DNA from: Actinomycetes bacterium
Lineage (GTDB): Bacteria > Actinomycetota > Acidimicrobiia > Acidimicrobiales > JAMCPL01
NCBI GenBank assembly: GCA_021816935.1
Contig: JAKAWR010000012.1
Span: 1-59,382, forward strand
Length of the DNA: 59,382 nt
Reading direction: 5' to 3'
Shown: piece after piece, positions 30,389-39,828 of the stretch
Layout of the letters: each line of letters opens with the position of its first letter
How positions within the stretch are numbered: position 1 is the stretch's first letter
Notes under the pieces: generated by a model
Database searches by the model: none
Told to the model about the DNA's origin: nothing
The model's input: the letters and a program-made list of their open reading frames with translations, nothing else
Position numbers and translations under genes: made by a program

Positions 30389-31801
30389 GTGTGCATGCCT
30401 AGGCGGTCCAGCAGTAGCTGGGCGAAGCTCGGCAGTCCGGGGGGAAGTTCGCGGGCTCCGGCCGTGGAATGGAACGGGACAGTCGGATCTCCCCGGGCAG
30501 GCGGTTGGCACTCGTTTCGGGGCAGCGCACGATCCGGTAGCCGCGGGGCCGGCTCGCACCGGAGGTTGTGGCGGGCTACTACCATCGTCACGGCCGTTAT
30601 CGCCGTTATCATGGTAGCAGGAGCTGCCGCATCGCAAGTCGATATGAATTCCTACTCGATCGCTCCGGGGCAGGCCCTGCCCGTTTCGGGAATGCTGTCA
30701 TTGCCCAAGGGGATGGTGCATCCGCTGAAGGGCCAGGTGCTGATGGCGGACGTGGAGCTTGCGCGGGTCAACTTGCTTACCTGGATCGTCGACCACTTCT
30801 CGTCCAGCACGAGGATCGTGAACGCATCCAGCGTGACTGGCGGTTGGCCCGCCGTTGAACTCGATGCGCAGAGCGCAGTTGAAATGGAGGAGGCGGAACT
30901 GGCGGCTTTTGCGGTGGTATCCCGCCAGCTCGGCTACAGCGTGGTCGAGCGCAATGCCGGAACGGTGGTTTTTGGGGTGTTGCCAAACACTGCTGCCTGG
31001 GGGAAGCTGCAGGTCGGTGACGTGGTGACGGCAGTGGACGGTCATCAGATCTCGACGAATACGGACCTTGCTGCTGCCATCCGGAGGGGGGTTCCGGGAC
31101 AGGAGGCGACCGTGACTTTCGAGTCGCTGCACTCCGTGCTGGCGAGCAGCCTTCCGGGCGGCCATGGTACCGGTCGGGCGGCAGGTGCGGGTTCGCCGGG
31201 AGGTGCGGGTTCGCCGGGAGGTGCGGGTACCGCGGCTCACGCGGGCGTCGGGCGCCCTGCCGGGGGCGGGCTGCATACGGTGACCCTGCGGCTGGGGTCC
31301 TACGTCAGCGGTGGCAAGGGGCACAAGGGGCAGAAGATCGCCTTTCTGGGGGTTTCCGGTATCACGCAACCGGCGTACGCTCTGCCTATCGATTTCCAAT
31401 TGAATCCGGGACCGATCGGGGGTCCTTCGGCAGGGTTGGCCTTCACCCTTGGAATGCTCGACGAGCTGGCTGGAGGCGATCTGACTGGCGGGAGAATCGT
31501 TGCCGCGACGGGAACGATCAGGCCGGATGGCTCGGTCGGGGCAATCGGCGGGGCGCGCGAGAAGGCGATAGCTGTCACGGCAGCCGGTGCTTCGGTCTTC
31601 ATCGTCCCCGCCGCGAACTACAAGTCGGCTCTTTCCGGCGCCGGCAGGGGCTTACGGGTCGTGCCGGTGACCTCCCTCGGTCAGGCAATATCGGCCCTGA
31701 AGAAGTTGGGCGGAAAGCTTGGACCTGCAGCCATGGGGCCGGTTCCGGGACCCGGCGGGCACAGCGTGCCTCCGGGCTACTTGTATACTCCCTGGTCCTG
31801 A
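30389..31801 (+). CDS. Lon-like serine protease with PDZ domain
   Basis: This 470-residue membrane-anchored protein resembles YlbL/Rv3194c. One TM segment lies near residue 65-80 (TIVTAVIAVIMVAGAAAS). The PDZ domain follows at about 185-260 (GTVVFGVLPNTAAWGKLQVG, then DVVTAVDGHQI), interrupted by a Gly-rich repeat (GAGSPGGAGSPGGAG). The C-terminal Lon protease domain has the Ser/Lys dyad: Ser in PGPIGGPSAGLAFTLG and Lys in GGAREKAIAVTAAG. The proteolytic domain faces outside the membrane. The first 55 residues are Arg/Ser/Gly-rich and the start (GTG 30389 or ATG 30395) is uncertain. Such genes commonly lie near UPF0182 and DUF2342 genes in actinobacteria, as here. Confidence 0.9.
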   Translation: MCMPRRSSSSWAKLGSPGGSSRAPAVEWNGTVGSPRAGGWHSFRGSARSGSRGAGSHRRLWRATTIVTAVIAVIMVAGAAASQVDMNSYSIAPGQALPVSGMLSLPKGMVHPLKGQVLMADVELARVNLLTWIVDHFSSSTRIVNASSVTGGWPAVELDAQSAVEMEEAELAAFAVVSRQLGYSVVERNAGTVVFGVLPNTAAWGKLQVGDVVTAVDGHQISTNTDLAAAIRRGVPGQEATVTFESLHSVLASSLPGGHGTGRAAGAGSPGGAGSPGGAGTAAHAGVGRPAGGGLHTVTLRLGSYVSGGKGHKGQKIAFLGVSGITQPAYALPIDFQLNPGPIGGPSAGLAFTLGMLDELAGGDLTGGRIVAATGTIRPDGSVGAIGGAREKAIAVTAAGASVFIVPAANYKSALSGAGRGLRVVPVTSLGQAISALKKLGGKLGPAAMGPVPGPGGHSVPPGYLYTPWS

Positions 31802-31886
31802 GAGCCTTGGCGGATGGTAATGCCGGTGCTCCAGTACCGCATGAGCCCCTGTACCTGAAGCGCTCGAAGCTCTAGAATGTGGTGAT

Positions 31887-34361
31887 ATGTCTGAGTCGCA
31901 CGAGCAAAGGGTGTCGCTCGGCCTCGGTCCCTGGGTCGGGCGGTTGACGCCCGGCGAGGTCAGGAACCGGGCGTTCTCCAGGGTTCGCCGGGGTCTTGAC
32001 CCGGTGGAGGTGGGGTCCTTTCTCGAGCTGGCCGGACGGGAGATCGAAGCCCTGGTGGCCAGAGAGGCGGAGTTGCGCGAGGCGCTTGGCGATGCCGAAC
32101 GGCGGGCAGCCAGCCCGGTGCTCGACGAGGACACAGTCGCGAAGGCGCTCGGCCAGGAGGCGGCTCGCGTACTGAGGGCGGCCCAGGAGGCGGCCGCAGA
32201 GGTGGTCACGAAAGCGGAGGCAGAAGCGGCTGAGATGAGGGAGAGTGCGGCAGCGGAGAGCTCGCGGGTGAGGGCGGACGGTGAGGACTACGCGGAGCAG
32301 GTTCGTTCCCGGGTGGAGGCGGAAGTGGCCGCACTCCTCGAGGCGGCAGGCGAAGACGCTGAGTCGAAGCTCGATGAGGCCCGCAGCGAGAGTTTCGAGT
32401 TGCTTTCCGGCACCAAGGTAGAGTGCCGCACGATGCTCAGGGAGGCGCAGGAGATTCGATCGAGGATCATCGGTGACCTGGCAGGCAGGCGAGATGACCT
32501 CAGGAGTGAAATCGACCGGCTCCTGTATGCGAGGGCGCGCTTGGTGGATATTATCGAGCAGGCCAGGCTGGATGTCGAGGCGGTCGGCAACGAGCTGACC
32601 GCTCCGGATGAAGGTCTGGAGATTCTTGGCATGCTCGGCATTCCGAGTCGGGGTGCCCTTCTTCGCGCCGGACTTGCGGAGGGGGAAGCGCCGGATACTG
32701 ACGAGGAGAGCACGTCGGACTGGCCGGTTTATCGGGATGCCGGCACCGGGCCGGGACGTGGCGCCGGAGAGGTAGGGGCTACCGAGGCGCTAGGTGCTGG
32801 AGGGCTTCTCGAGGGGCTTACCGGCGGTGCCGAGGTGGACCTGGAAGGAGGCAGCGCCAGCCCAAGCAATCGGAGCGTTCGTAGGGGTCGTGGGGGAGAA
32901 GGAGGAGGCCGAGGGGCAGGCACAGGCACAGGTGCCCCTGCCCCTGGAGGTAGCGCCGGTGGATCACCGGAGAGCGAGCACGAGCCGGCACCCGTGGGTC
33001 ACGACGGCGCCGAAGAAGGCATACTCAGCGTCCAGCCCGTGTCCCCACGCGACGAAGCGGAAGAGCCGGAGGCAGACGCTGGAGCGTGGGGCAGGGCAGT
33101 TGGTGAGGAAGCCGGCGGTGAAGGTGGCGAGGAGGCCCCGGTTGTCCCGGATACGGGGTGGGGAGGGGAAACGAATATCGGCGCGGGCAACCACGCTGAA
33201 GAGGAAGCGAGGACCGGTGCGGATGCTCCCCCGGCAGCGGGAGCCGATTCCGGAGCGGGACTACCCGGGGGCGAGGAGGGACTACCCGGGGGCGAGGAGG
33301 ATGTAGGGGCCAGTGAGGTGGAGTCGCCGGCAGACCCTTCGGGCCACCGCGTGAAAGCGGTGAACGAGCTTTTTGCGAGGCTCAGGGCCTCATCGGATGG
33401 GGAAGTTGACTCAGGGAGACGTTCATCTGCGCCTCCAGCGGATAAGACTGTCGCGAGCGAGGGCGTACCGGGTAACCATGGTACCGGAGGTACACCCCCG
33501 GCTGGTGCCGGTTCGCGCTCGCCGGCTGCGGAGTGTCGCGATGGGGAGGTAGGTCCCCTCGCGGCAGAGCTCGCCAGGCAGTGGAAAAGAATCCTGCTGG
33601 ACGATCAGAACGACGTTCTTGACAGGCTGCGCAAGGAGGGGCGCTGGTCTGGAACGGTTATCCTGCCTGCGACTGAACACGCAGCGCTTTACCTCAGGCC
33701 GTGCGCCGCTGCCGTCGAGAAGGCTGCGCGTGCCGGTGCTCGCTTTCTTGCCTCGGTCGACCCGGTGGCGGCCGGAGATCAGGGGGGGTCCGGTCACGGA
33801 GGGATGCCCGGGAATGGAGCGATGCCCGGCGATCGGGCAGACGCTGCCTCCGATACCAGCGCGGTAGGGGGAGGTGGTGATGTTATGGGGCCGGGCGGAT
33901 CTCGCGACCCAGGCAGTCCCAGTTCTGGGTCGATCGCCGCAAGAGCCGTCAAGTCGGGACGCGCTCAGCTGGACGAGCTGGCTTCAGGTGCCGCATCGGT
34001 CATTGCCGAATCGTTACGGGAGCGGATCGAGGGTGGTGACATCGATCTAGTTACAGAGGATACGACCTTCGTCGCCGAACACGCAGGCAGCGCCTTCGGC
34101 GAGTGGCGAGGTGAGCGGATCGAGAGACTTGCGCTGGATCGGCTCAACGCCGCATTCGCTCTGGGTGAAGCGCTGGCAGGGAGAGCCCTGGCCAGAGCGC
34201 TCAGGTGGGAGGTGGCTGGTGATGGGGCCGATTGCCCGGATTGCGGCGACAATGCGCTTTCGGAGCCGCAACGTAACGGCGAGAAGTTCCCCACGGGCCA
34301 TCTCCAGCCGCCCGCGCACCCCGGATGCCGCTGCCTGCTTGTTCCTGTCGAAGGAGTGTAG
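31887..34361 (+). CDS. DivIVA-domain protein with C-terminal MuF-like domain
   Basis: This 824-residue protein has an unusual architecture. Residues about 15-60 match DivIVA (LTPGEVRNRAFSRVRRGLDP, VEVGSFLELAGREIEAL), followed by a long coiled coil rich in Ala, Glu and Arg to about 240. A low-complexity acidic region (about 270-500) contains a repeated LPGGEE motif. The C-terminal 300 residues form a helical domain ending in DCPDCGDN and PPAHPGCRCLLVPV, the cysteine/histidine signature of the phage Mu F/SPP1 gp7 minor-head family. DivIVA domains sense curved membranes at poles and septa. The gene lies between the Lon-like PDZ gene and UPF0182. The role is unknown; the MuF part may bind zinc. 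Confidence 0.8.
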   Translation: MSESHEQRVSLGLGPWVGRLTPGEVRNRAFSRVRRGLDPVEVGSFLELAGREIEALVAREAELREALGDAERRAASPVLDEDTVAKALGQEAARVLRAAQEAAAEVVTKAEAEAAEMRESAAAESSRVRADGEDYAEQVRSRVEAEVAALLEAAGEDAESKLDEARSESFELLSGTKVECRTMLREAQEIRSRIIGDLAGRRDDLRSEIDRLLYARARLVDIIEQARLDVEAVGNELTAPDEGLEILGMLGIPSRGALLRAGLAEGEAPDTDEESTSDWPVYRDAGTGPGRGAGEVGATEALGAGGLLEGLTGGAEVDLEGGSASPSNRSVRRGRGGEGGGRGAGTGTGAPAPGGSAGGSPESEHEPAPVGHDGAEEGILSVQPVSPRDEAEEPEADAGAWGRAVGEEAGGEGGEEAPVVPDTGWGGETNIGAGNHAEEEARTGADAPPAAGADSGAGLPGGEEGLPGGEEDVGASEVESPADPSGHRVKAVNELFARLRASSDGEVDSGRRSSAPPADKTVASEGVPGNHGTGGTPPAGAGSRSPAAECRDGEVGPLAAELARQWKRILLDDQNDVLDRLRKEGRWSGTVILPATEHAALYLRPCAAAVEKAARAGARFLASVDPVAAGDQGGSGHGGMPGNGAMPGDRADAASDTSAVGGGGDVMGPGGSRDPGSPSSGSIAARAVKSGRAQLDELASGAASVIAESLRERIEGGDIDLVTEDTTFVAEHAGSAFGEWRGERIERLALDRLNAAFALGEALAGRALARALRWEVAGDGADCPDCGDNALSEPQRNGEKFPTGHLQPPAHPGCRCLLVPVEGV

Positions 34362-34470
34362 TTATCAGGCGTCGTTTCCCGGTTGACCATGGGTCGGCAA
34401 GCCGGGAGGGTCGCCCCGGCCAAACGGTTAGCAGCGGCCGCGGTAGCGGCTGGGTCGAGGCAATATATGC

Positions 34471-37400
34471 TTGAAACTCGTGCGCACGCCTAGAGATCTG
34501 CCTCAGCAGCCGTCTGCCCCCCCGGCTCGCCATCGCCGCTGGCGAATCGTGCTCATCGCCGCGATCGCGGTCGTTGTCGTCCTGCTTCTTTTCCTCAAGA
34601 ACCTGGATATTGTCTACACCGACGCGCTCTGGTTCTCTTCCGTGAACATGGGGGAAGTGTGGCACACGCTTTTCGTCGTGAAGCTGGGTCTCTTCTTCGG
34701 GTTCGGAGCGATCTGCTTCCTTCTCAGCTGGGTCAACCTCGCGGCGGCCGACCGGTTGGCGCCCAGCGCCCTCTCGATCCACCCGAGTGACGCCGGGATC
34801 CTGCGCTACAGGGCGTTCATGGCGAGGCACGCGGTTCCCGTGAGAACGGCGGCAGCGGTATTGCTGGCGGCACTGGTGGGCGGTAGCGCTGTACCTCAGT
34901 GGCAGAACTGGTTGTATTTCATAGATGGAGCGTCGTTCAAGTGGCGTGACCCGCACTTCCACATGAACGCCTCCTTCTATGTCTTCAAGCTTCCATTCCT
35001 CGGTTTCGTGGTTTCGTGGTTGTTTTCCGTGTTACTGATCGTAATCGTGCTCGTGCTTGTCGAATCGGTCGCTGTGGGCGGCATACGCTTTCACGGCGAG
35101 CGCCCCCGTGTTACGCCGCAAGTCAAGGCGCACCTGTCGCTGCTCCTGGCAGCCGTGATCATCGACCGGGCCGTGGCCTATTACCTGGGTCGGTTCAGCC
35201 TCGTTACGGGGGGGCACGGCTATGTGCAGGGGGCCGGTTACACAGATGTACATGTGCTGATGCCGGCTCTCGAGTTGCTTATCTGGGTGTCGATCGCGTC
35301 TGGCGTTGTTCTCCTGTTCAACGTGAGGCGACCCGGCTGGGTACTGCCGGCGCTATCAGTGGGCCTGTGGATCGTGATCTCTGTCGTGGTGGGAGGCATA
35401 TTCCCGGCGATCGTCCAGGCGCTCAAGGTGAACCCCGCCCAGTCCACGCTGGAGCGGCCATATATCCAGCAGAACATCGCAGCGACCAACTTTGCCATGG
35501 GGACCGCCGGCGTCAAGGTAGTCCCGTTTGCCGCTAATTCACAGCCAACGGCTGGCGAAGTCCAGGCCAGCACGGGCGAGTTGGCAGACTCGATTCTCTG
35601 GAATCCCGGTCTTACCGTGGATACCTTCCAGAAGCTCCAAGCGATCCGTTCCTATTACACCTTCCAGTTGCTTGCACTCGATCGTTACAATATCAACGGG
35701 GTCGAGACGCCTGTGGTGGTAGGGGTCCGTCAAGTGGATTCGACGAGCCTACCGACCTCGGGCTGGGTCAATACGCATCTGGAGTATACCCACGGTTACG
35801 GGGCCGTGGTCGCTCTTGCCAGTAGCGCAACGCCGGCGGGTACGCCGGTGGTGGCGGCAGGCAACGTTCCCCCGTCGTACAGCGACGGGTTTCCTGCGAT
35901 CTCGCAGCCATCGGTGTATTACGGCGCCGGCATGTCGGGCTACGTGATAGCTGATACGAAGCAGCCGGAAATCGACTACCAGCTGGCCAACGGAACCCAG
36001 AAGTTCAGCCACTACACCGGGAGCGGGGGCGTTCCGGTGGGCTCGTTCTGGTCGCGTCTGGCGTTCGCACTGCGTTTCGGCGACACGAACATCCTGTTTT
36101 CCAACCTCATCGATTCGCGTTCGAAGATCATGTTCGTTCGCGACATCAACCAGCGGATCGAGAAGGCCGCTCCCTTCCTGCAGGTCGGCAGCAATCCCTA
36201 CCCGGTAATATCGGGTGGCCGTATCTACTGGATCGTCAACGGATATACCACGAGCAGCAACTTCCCATATGCGCAGGACGCCAATACGAACGACCTGCCG
36301 CTCGGTGCTCCGCTACGCCAATCGAACTTCAACTACGTAAGGGCGTCGGTAAAAGTGGTGGTTGACGCCTATACGGGGAAGATGACCTATTATGCCGCCG
36401 ATCAGAGCGATCCGATTCTGCAGACATGGGAGAAGGCATTCCCCCATCTTTTCCATTCGATGGCCTCGATGCCATCAGCCCTCCGCTCCCACCTTCGCTA
36501 CCCGAAGGATCTTTTCACGATCCAGGCGGCGATGATCGGTCGCTACCGCATTCAGAACGCCTCGCAGTTCTACAGCCTGGCCGATGCATGGAGCGTGTCG
36601 CAGAGTCCCGGCTCCGGACCGGCAGCAGCACAGTTGGGTACGACGCTCACGACGAATGCGCAGGGGCAGATCGTCTCGACCGGCCAGGTAGCGCGGATGG
36701 AACCGGAGTACGAGATGATCCAGCCGCCGGGTGCGACTGCTCCCCAGTTCGACCTTGTGGATAGCTTCGTGCCTGTTTCGCAGGGGGGGGCGGGCATCCA
36801 GACGCTCGCAGGCTTCATGGTAGGCGGATCCGGGTCGGACAACTACGGCCAGCTCACGATGTACCAGGCGCCGGCGGGTCAGTCGATAGACGGGCCTTCT
36901 CTGGTGGATGCAAAGATTCAGGCTACGGCGGACGTGTCCCGCCAGATAACGCTCCTTGGCCAGAACGGATCCCAGGTGATCCTGGGCGACGTGGCGGTGG
37001 TCCCCGTGGGTCAGTCAATGCTGTACCTAAGGCCTCTTTACGTGCAGTCGTCACGAAACGCACTGCCGATTCTGGACGACGTCATCGCTGTCCTGAACAA
37101 TGACGTGGCGATGGCACCGACCCTCCAGGCGGCCGTCTCCCAGGTTCTCGGGTCGTTGGTCTCCCTGGGTGGCCAGCCCTCCGGATCCGGGACCGTGACG
37201 CCGGGCTCGGGCACCGTTCAGACCAGTGCGGCCAGAGCCGAGGCGGCGCAGCTGGCAGCCGAGGCGGCCTCTGTCTACAAGCAGGCCGAGGCCGACCTGA
37301 AGGCGGGCAACCTCGGCGCGTACGAGTCCGACGTGACCAAGCTGGGGAACCTCGTGGATAAGCTCGACCTGCTCTATGGGGAAGGAACCAGCTCGGGTGG

Positions 37401-37815
37401 AGCGGGAGGGTCCGGGACAGCCGGGGCAGGGACAGCCGGGGCAGGGACCGTCGGGGCAGGGACAGCCGGGGCAGGGACCGTCGGGGCCGGCTCTGGTTCT
37501 GGCAGCAGTTCGGTCTCCGGCTCGAGTGGAAGCTCCGGCGGGGGAGCGAGAGCAGGACCGGGCGGCACAGCATCGGGTGGTGCGGGATCGGGTGCAGGAG
37601 CTATACGGTCGGGCGGTACAGCTTCGGGGGGCAGTGCCACAGGGTCCGCAGCCGGCTCCTCGGGCGCCAACAACGGAACAGGCGCCGGGCCGGCAGGTGC
37701 CACGGGCTCCGGAACGGCGTCAGCGACTTCCTCCGGAGCCGCCGGGCAGCCGCCGCATACCGCGACGTCTACGACCGGTTCCGGTTCCGGGGCGACGCCG
37801 AGTGGTGGCGCCTGA
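34471..37815 (+). CDS. UPF0182 family membrane protein
   Basis: This 1114-residue protein matches the large actinobacterial UPF0182 (COG1615) family. The N-terminal 330 residues contain about seven TM helices (IVLIAAIAVVVVLLLFL, LGLFFGFGAICFLLSW, and later LLIVIVLVLVESVAVG, VSIASGVVLLFN, VGLWIVISVVVGGIFPAIV). The family signature VDIVYTDALWFSSV-like appears as LDIVYTDALWFSSV. A large extracytoplasmic domain follows, with NFNYVRASVKVVVDAYTG and YPKDLFTIQ. The last 140 residues are Gly/Ser/Thr repeats, partly 15-bp DNA repeats. Function unknown; it is widespread and often beside PDZ/Lon genes. Confidence 0.93.
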   Translation: MKLVRTPRDLPQQPSAPPARHRRWRIVLIAAIAVVVVLLLFLKNLDIVYTDALWFSSVNMGEVWHTLFVVKLGLFFGFGAICFLLSWVNLAAADRLAPSALSIHPSDAGILRYRAFMARHAVPVRTAAAVLLAALVGGSAVPQWQNWLYFIDGASFKWRDPHFHMNASFYVFKLPFLGFVVSWLFSVLLIVIVLVLVESVAVGGIRFHGERPRVTPQVKAHLSLLLAAVIIDRAVAYYLGRFSLVTGGHGYVQGAGYTDVHVLMPALELLIWVSIASGVVLLFNVRRPGWVLPALSVGLWIVISVVVGGIFPAIVQALKVNPAQSTLERPYIQQNIAATNFAMGTAGVKVVPFAANSQPTAGEVQASTGELADSILWNPGLTVDTFQKLQAIRSYYTFQLLALDRYNINGVETPVVVGVRQVDSTSLPTSGWVNTHLEYTHGYGAVVALASSATPAGTPVVAAGNVPPSYSDGFPAISQPSVYYGAGMSGYVIADTKQPEIDYQLANGTQKFSHYTGSGGVPVGSFWSRLAFALRFGDTNILFSNLIDSRSKIMFVRDINQRIEKAAPFLQVGSNPYPVISGGRIYWIVNGYTTSSNFPYAQDANTNDLPLGAPLRQSNFNYVRASVKVVVDAYTGKMTYYAADQSDPILQTWEKAFPHLFHSMASMPSALRSHLRYPKDLFTIQAAMIGRYRIQNASQFYSLADAWSVSQSPGSGPAAAQLGTTLTTNAQGQIVSTGQVARMEPEYEMIQPPGATAPQFDLVDSFVPVSQGGAGIQTLAGFMVGGSGSDNYGQLTMYQAPAGQSIDGPSLVDAKIQATADVSRQITLLGQNGSQVILGDVAVVPVGQSMLYLRPLYVQSSRNALPILDDVIAVLNNDVAMAPTLQAAVSQVLGSLVSLGGQPSGSGTVTPGSGTVQTSAARAEAAQLAAEAASVYKQAEADLKAGNLGAYESDVTKLGNLVDKLDLLYGEGTSSGGAGGSGTAGAGTAGAGTVGAGTAGAGTVGAGSGSGSSSVSGSSGSSGGGARAGPGGTASGGAGSGAGAIRSGGTASGGSATGSAAGSSGANNGTGAGPAGATGSGTASATSSGAAGQPPHTATSTTGSGSGATPSGGA
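37415..37490 (+). repeat. 15-bp coding repeat in UPF0182 gene
   Basis: About five imperfect copies of a 15-bp unit (ggacagccggggcag and a variant with ccgtc) encode Gly-Thr-Ala/Val-Gly-Ala units in the C-terminal tail. Confidence 0.75.
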
Positions 37816-37974
37816 TGGGGCTGCCCCGCTCATACCGTTGCTTCCGAAGTAGGCCGTAACAGGCCAATCCGGCGTCCTTCCCACCGGGGCGTGTGCTGGC
37901 AGAGTTCGCCGCCGCGGCGGCGGCCGGGGTCGCGCTCTCCCGTGCAAGGTGGTATAGTAGTTTCGTAATGACAA

Positions 37975-38051
<77 letters not shown>

Positions 38052-38153
38052 AAGAAAGTGCAGGTCAGGGCCGGTGCGAGAGCACCGGCCCTTCTGCTGC
38101 CCCCTCCGAAATCTTCGAGGGAATCCCAAAAACTGTCACAGGCCGGGAGTACC

Positions 38154-39323
38154 ATGGCTTCCGTGCGTGGATCGAAGCGTGAGATCAAGCGGGGTGTCTG
38201 GGAACTACGGGTCTCGCTCGGCAAGGACCCGGTGACCGAGAAGTACAAGGTCCTCTCCAAGACGTTCCACGGCAGCGCCAGGGCCGCAGACGAGGCGCTA
38301 CGGGACCTCGTGGACCAGCAAGGCTCAGGCCGGGCAGATGGGGTCGGAGCGACCTTCGGCCAGCTTCTCGACCGCTGGCTTGAGGAGTGCGAACGGATGG
38401 ACCTCTCGCCGACGACGCTCCGCACCTACCGGGCGCAGATCAAGCAGACCATCCGCCCCCGACTCGGCAAGGTGAAGCTGCACCAGCTCACTGCCCGGCA
38501 TCTCGACGCCCTCTACGGCGTGATGAAGGATGCCGGAGCGTCGCCGAAGACGGTGCGCAACCACCACGCCATCATTTCCTCTGCCTTGCATCAGGGGGTC
38601 CGCTGGGGATGGGTGCGGAACAACGTGGCAGAGCGGGCACGGCCACCACGGGTCGCTCAACGTCGAGTCCACGCCCCCGCTGTCGAGGTGGTCCGGGATG
38701 TGATCGAGGAGGCAGAGCGCCGTGACCCACGGCTCGCACCGCTCCTCATGCTCGCTGCGCTCACCGGGATGCGTCGAGGAGAACTCTGTGCGCTGCGCTG
38801 GAGCGACGTGGACTTGGAGCTTGGCATCCTTGAGGTGTCCCGGTCGGTTGTCGTCGTCGTGGGCGGGCTCGCCGAGAAGACCACCAAGACGGATCGCTCC
38901 CGGAAGGTTTCGCTTGACCCCGTAGGTATTGCCCTCCTCACTGCCCACCGGGCGCACGTCGAGCAGTGGATCACGGAAGCTAGCAGCGAGCTGGAGCCTG
39001 ACGCCTTCGTATTCTCTCCCTCCGTGCGGGCGGCAACGCCGTTCCGGCCGGACAACGTGACGAGCTTCTTCATTCGGGTCCGTGACGCCGTTGGAGCGCC
39101 GGACGTGCGTCTCCACGATCTTCGGCACTTCACGGCAACGCAGCTCATCGGGGCGGGCATGGATGTCCGCACCGTGGCCGACTTCCTCGGCCATTCCGAT
39201 CCCTCCCTCACCCTCCGGGTCTACAGCCACGCCATAGAGGAGCGGAACAAAGCGGCAGCAGCCATCATGGGCCAGGTACTCAGTGCGAAGAGGCAACCCG
39301 CCGAGCTGCCCTCAGCCGGGTAA
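38154..39323 (+). CDS. int: Tyrosine-type site-specific integrase
   Basis: This 389-residue phage-type integrase has an N-terminal arm-binding/SAM-like domain (FGQLLDRWLEECERMDLSPT) and a catalytic domain with arginine in TGMRRGELCALRW, HDLRHFTATQLIGAG, LGHSDPSLTLRVYSHA, giving Arg, His-x-x-Arg, His and Tyr. It would recombine attP and the tRNA-fMet attB. The ATG at 38154 is preferred over 38058, which falls just after the tRNA. The gene starts about 100 bp inside the attL site, the usual position for tRNA-targeting integrases. Confidence 0.95.
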   Translation: MASVRGSKREIKRGVWELRVSLGKDPVTEKYKVLSKTFHGSARAADEALRDLVDQQGSGRADGVGATFGQLLDRWLEECERMDLSPTTLRTYRAQIKQTIRPRLGKVKLHQLTARHLDALYGVMKDAGASPKTVRNHHAIISSALHQGVRWGWVRNNVAERARPPRVAQRRVHAPAVEVVRDVIEEAERRDPRLAPLLMLAALTGMRRGELCALRWSDVDLELGILEVSRSVVVVVGGLAEKTTKTDRSRKVSLDPVGIALLTAHRAHVEQWITEASSELEPDAFVFSPSVRAATPFRPDNVTSFFIRVRDAVGAPDVRLHDLRHFTATQLIGAGMDVRTVADFLGHSDPSLTLRVYSHAIEERNKAAAAIMGQVLSAKRQPAELPSAG

Positions 39324-39333
39324 GACTGTTCCG

Positions 39334-39696
39334 GTGGCCGACGAGTCGGAGCTACCGGAACTGGCGAACGCCTCCACCATCGGGCGTATCACGCTCACGC
39401 AGTCCGACTGGTGGTACGACCACAGCGACGCCCTGGACGAGGCCGTCGCTGTGGTCGAGTGGCAAGAGCTTCATGTCGAGCGCCGGACCGTCGGGCCGGT
39501 CATCGAGGAGCGGCCACAGCAGCGCTTGACCATGACCGTCGAAGAAGCAGCCACGGCCCTTGGCATCTCACGAGCCACTGCCTACGAGGCCGTGTCCCGT
39601 GGCGAGATTCCGGCCATCCGCATCGGCAGGCGCATCCTCATCCCCAAGGTGGCGCTGGAGAAGTTGCTTGACGGCGACAGTCAGGGCGAGCCGTAG
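39334..39696 (+). CDS. Excisionase-like HTH protein
   Basis: About 120 residues from GTG 39334, 10 bp after the integrase stop. The C-terminal 55 residues form a MerR-like winged HTH of the excisionase type: MTVEEAATALGISRATAYEA, then SRGEIPAIRIGRRILIPK. The position next to int supports a role as recombination directionality factor; it could instead be a repressor. The N-terminal half is acidic and family-unassigned. Confidence 0.8.
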   Translation: MADESELPELANASTIGRITLTQSDWWYDHSDALDEAVAVVEWQELHVERRTVGPVIEERPQQRLTMTVEEAATALGISRATAYEAVSRGEIPAIRIGRRILIPKVALEKLLDGDSQGEP

Positions 39697-39764
39697 AACT
39701 CGCACAAGACGTGCACAAGCATTGACAGTTTCGTGGTCATGCCGGACACTCATCGTGACAAAAG

Positions 39765-39796
39765 TCGAAAGCTCGAAAGCTCGACGGTTCGACTCT
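39765..39796 (+). promoter_or_regulatory. Phased 8-bp TCG repeats upstream of parA
   Basis: Four tandem 8-mers, TCGAAAGC, TCGAAAGC, TCGACGGT and TCGACTCT, begin at 39765, 39773, 39781 and 39789. Contiguous 7-8-bp repeats are the operators/centromeres bound by ribbon-helix-helix partition proteins of the omega/ParG type. Confidence 0.65.
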
Positions 39797-39828
39797 TTGC
39801 ATGAATCTCCCACACAGAAGGAACCACG

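Noticed and set aside
30174-30617. Cys-rich repeat protein (CGVEG units) or its minus-strand HPSTP counterpart
   Set aside because: Both are readings of the 15-bp tandem repeat in frames without a ribosome-binding site, overlapping the Lon-like gene.
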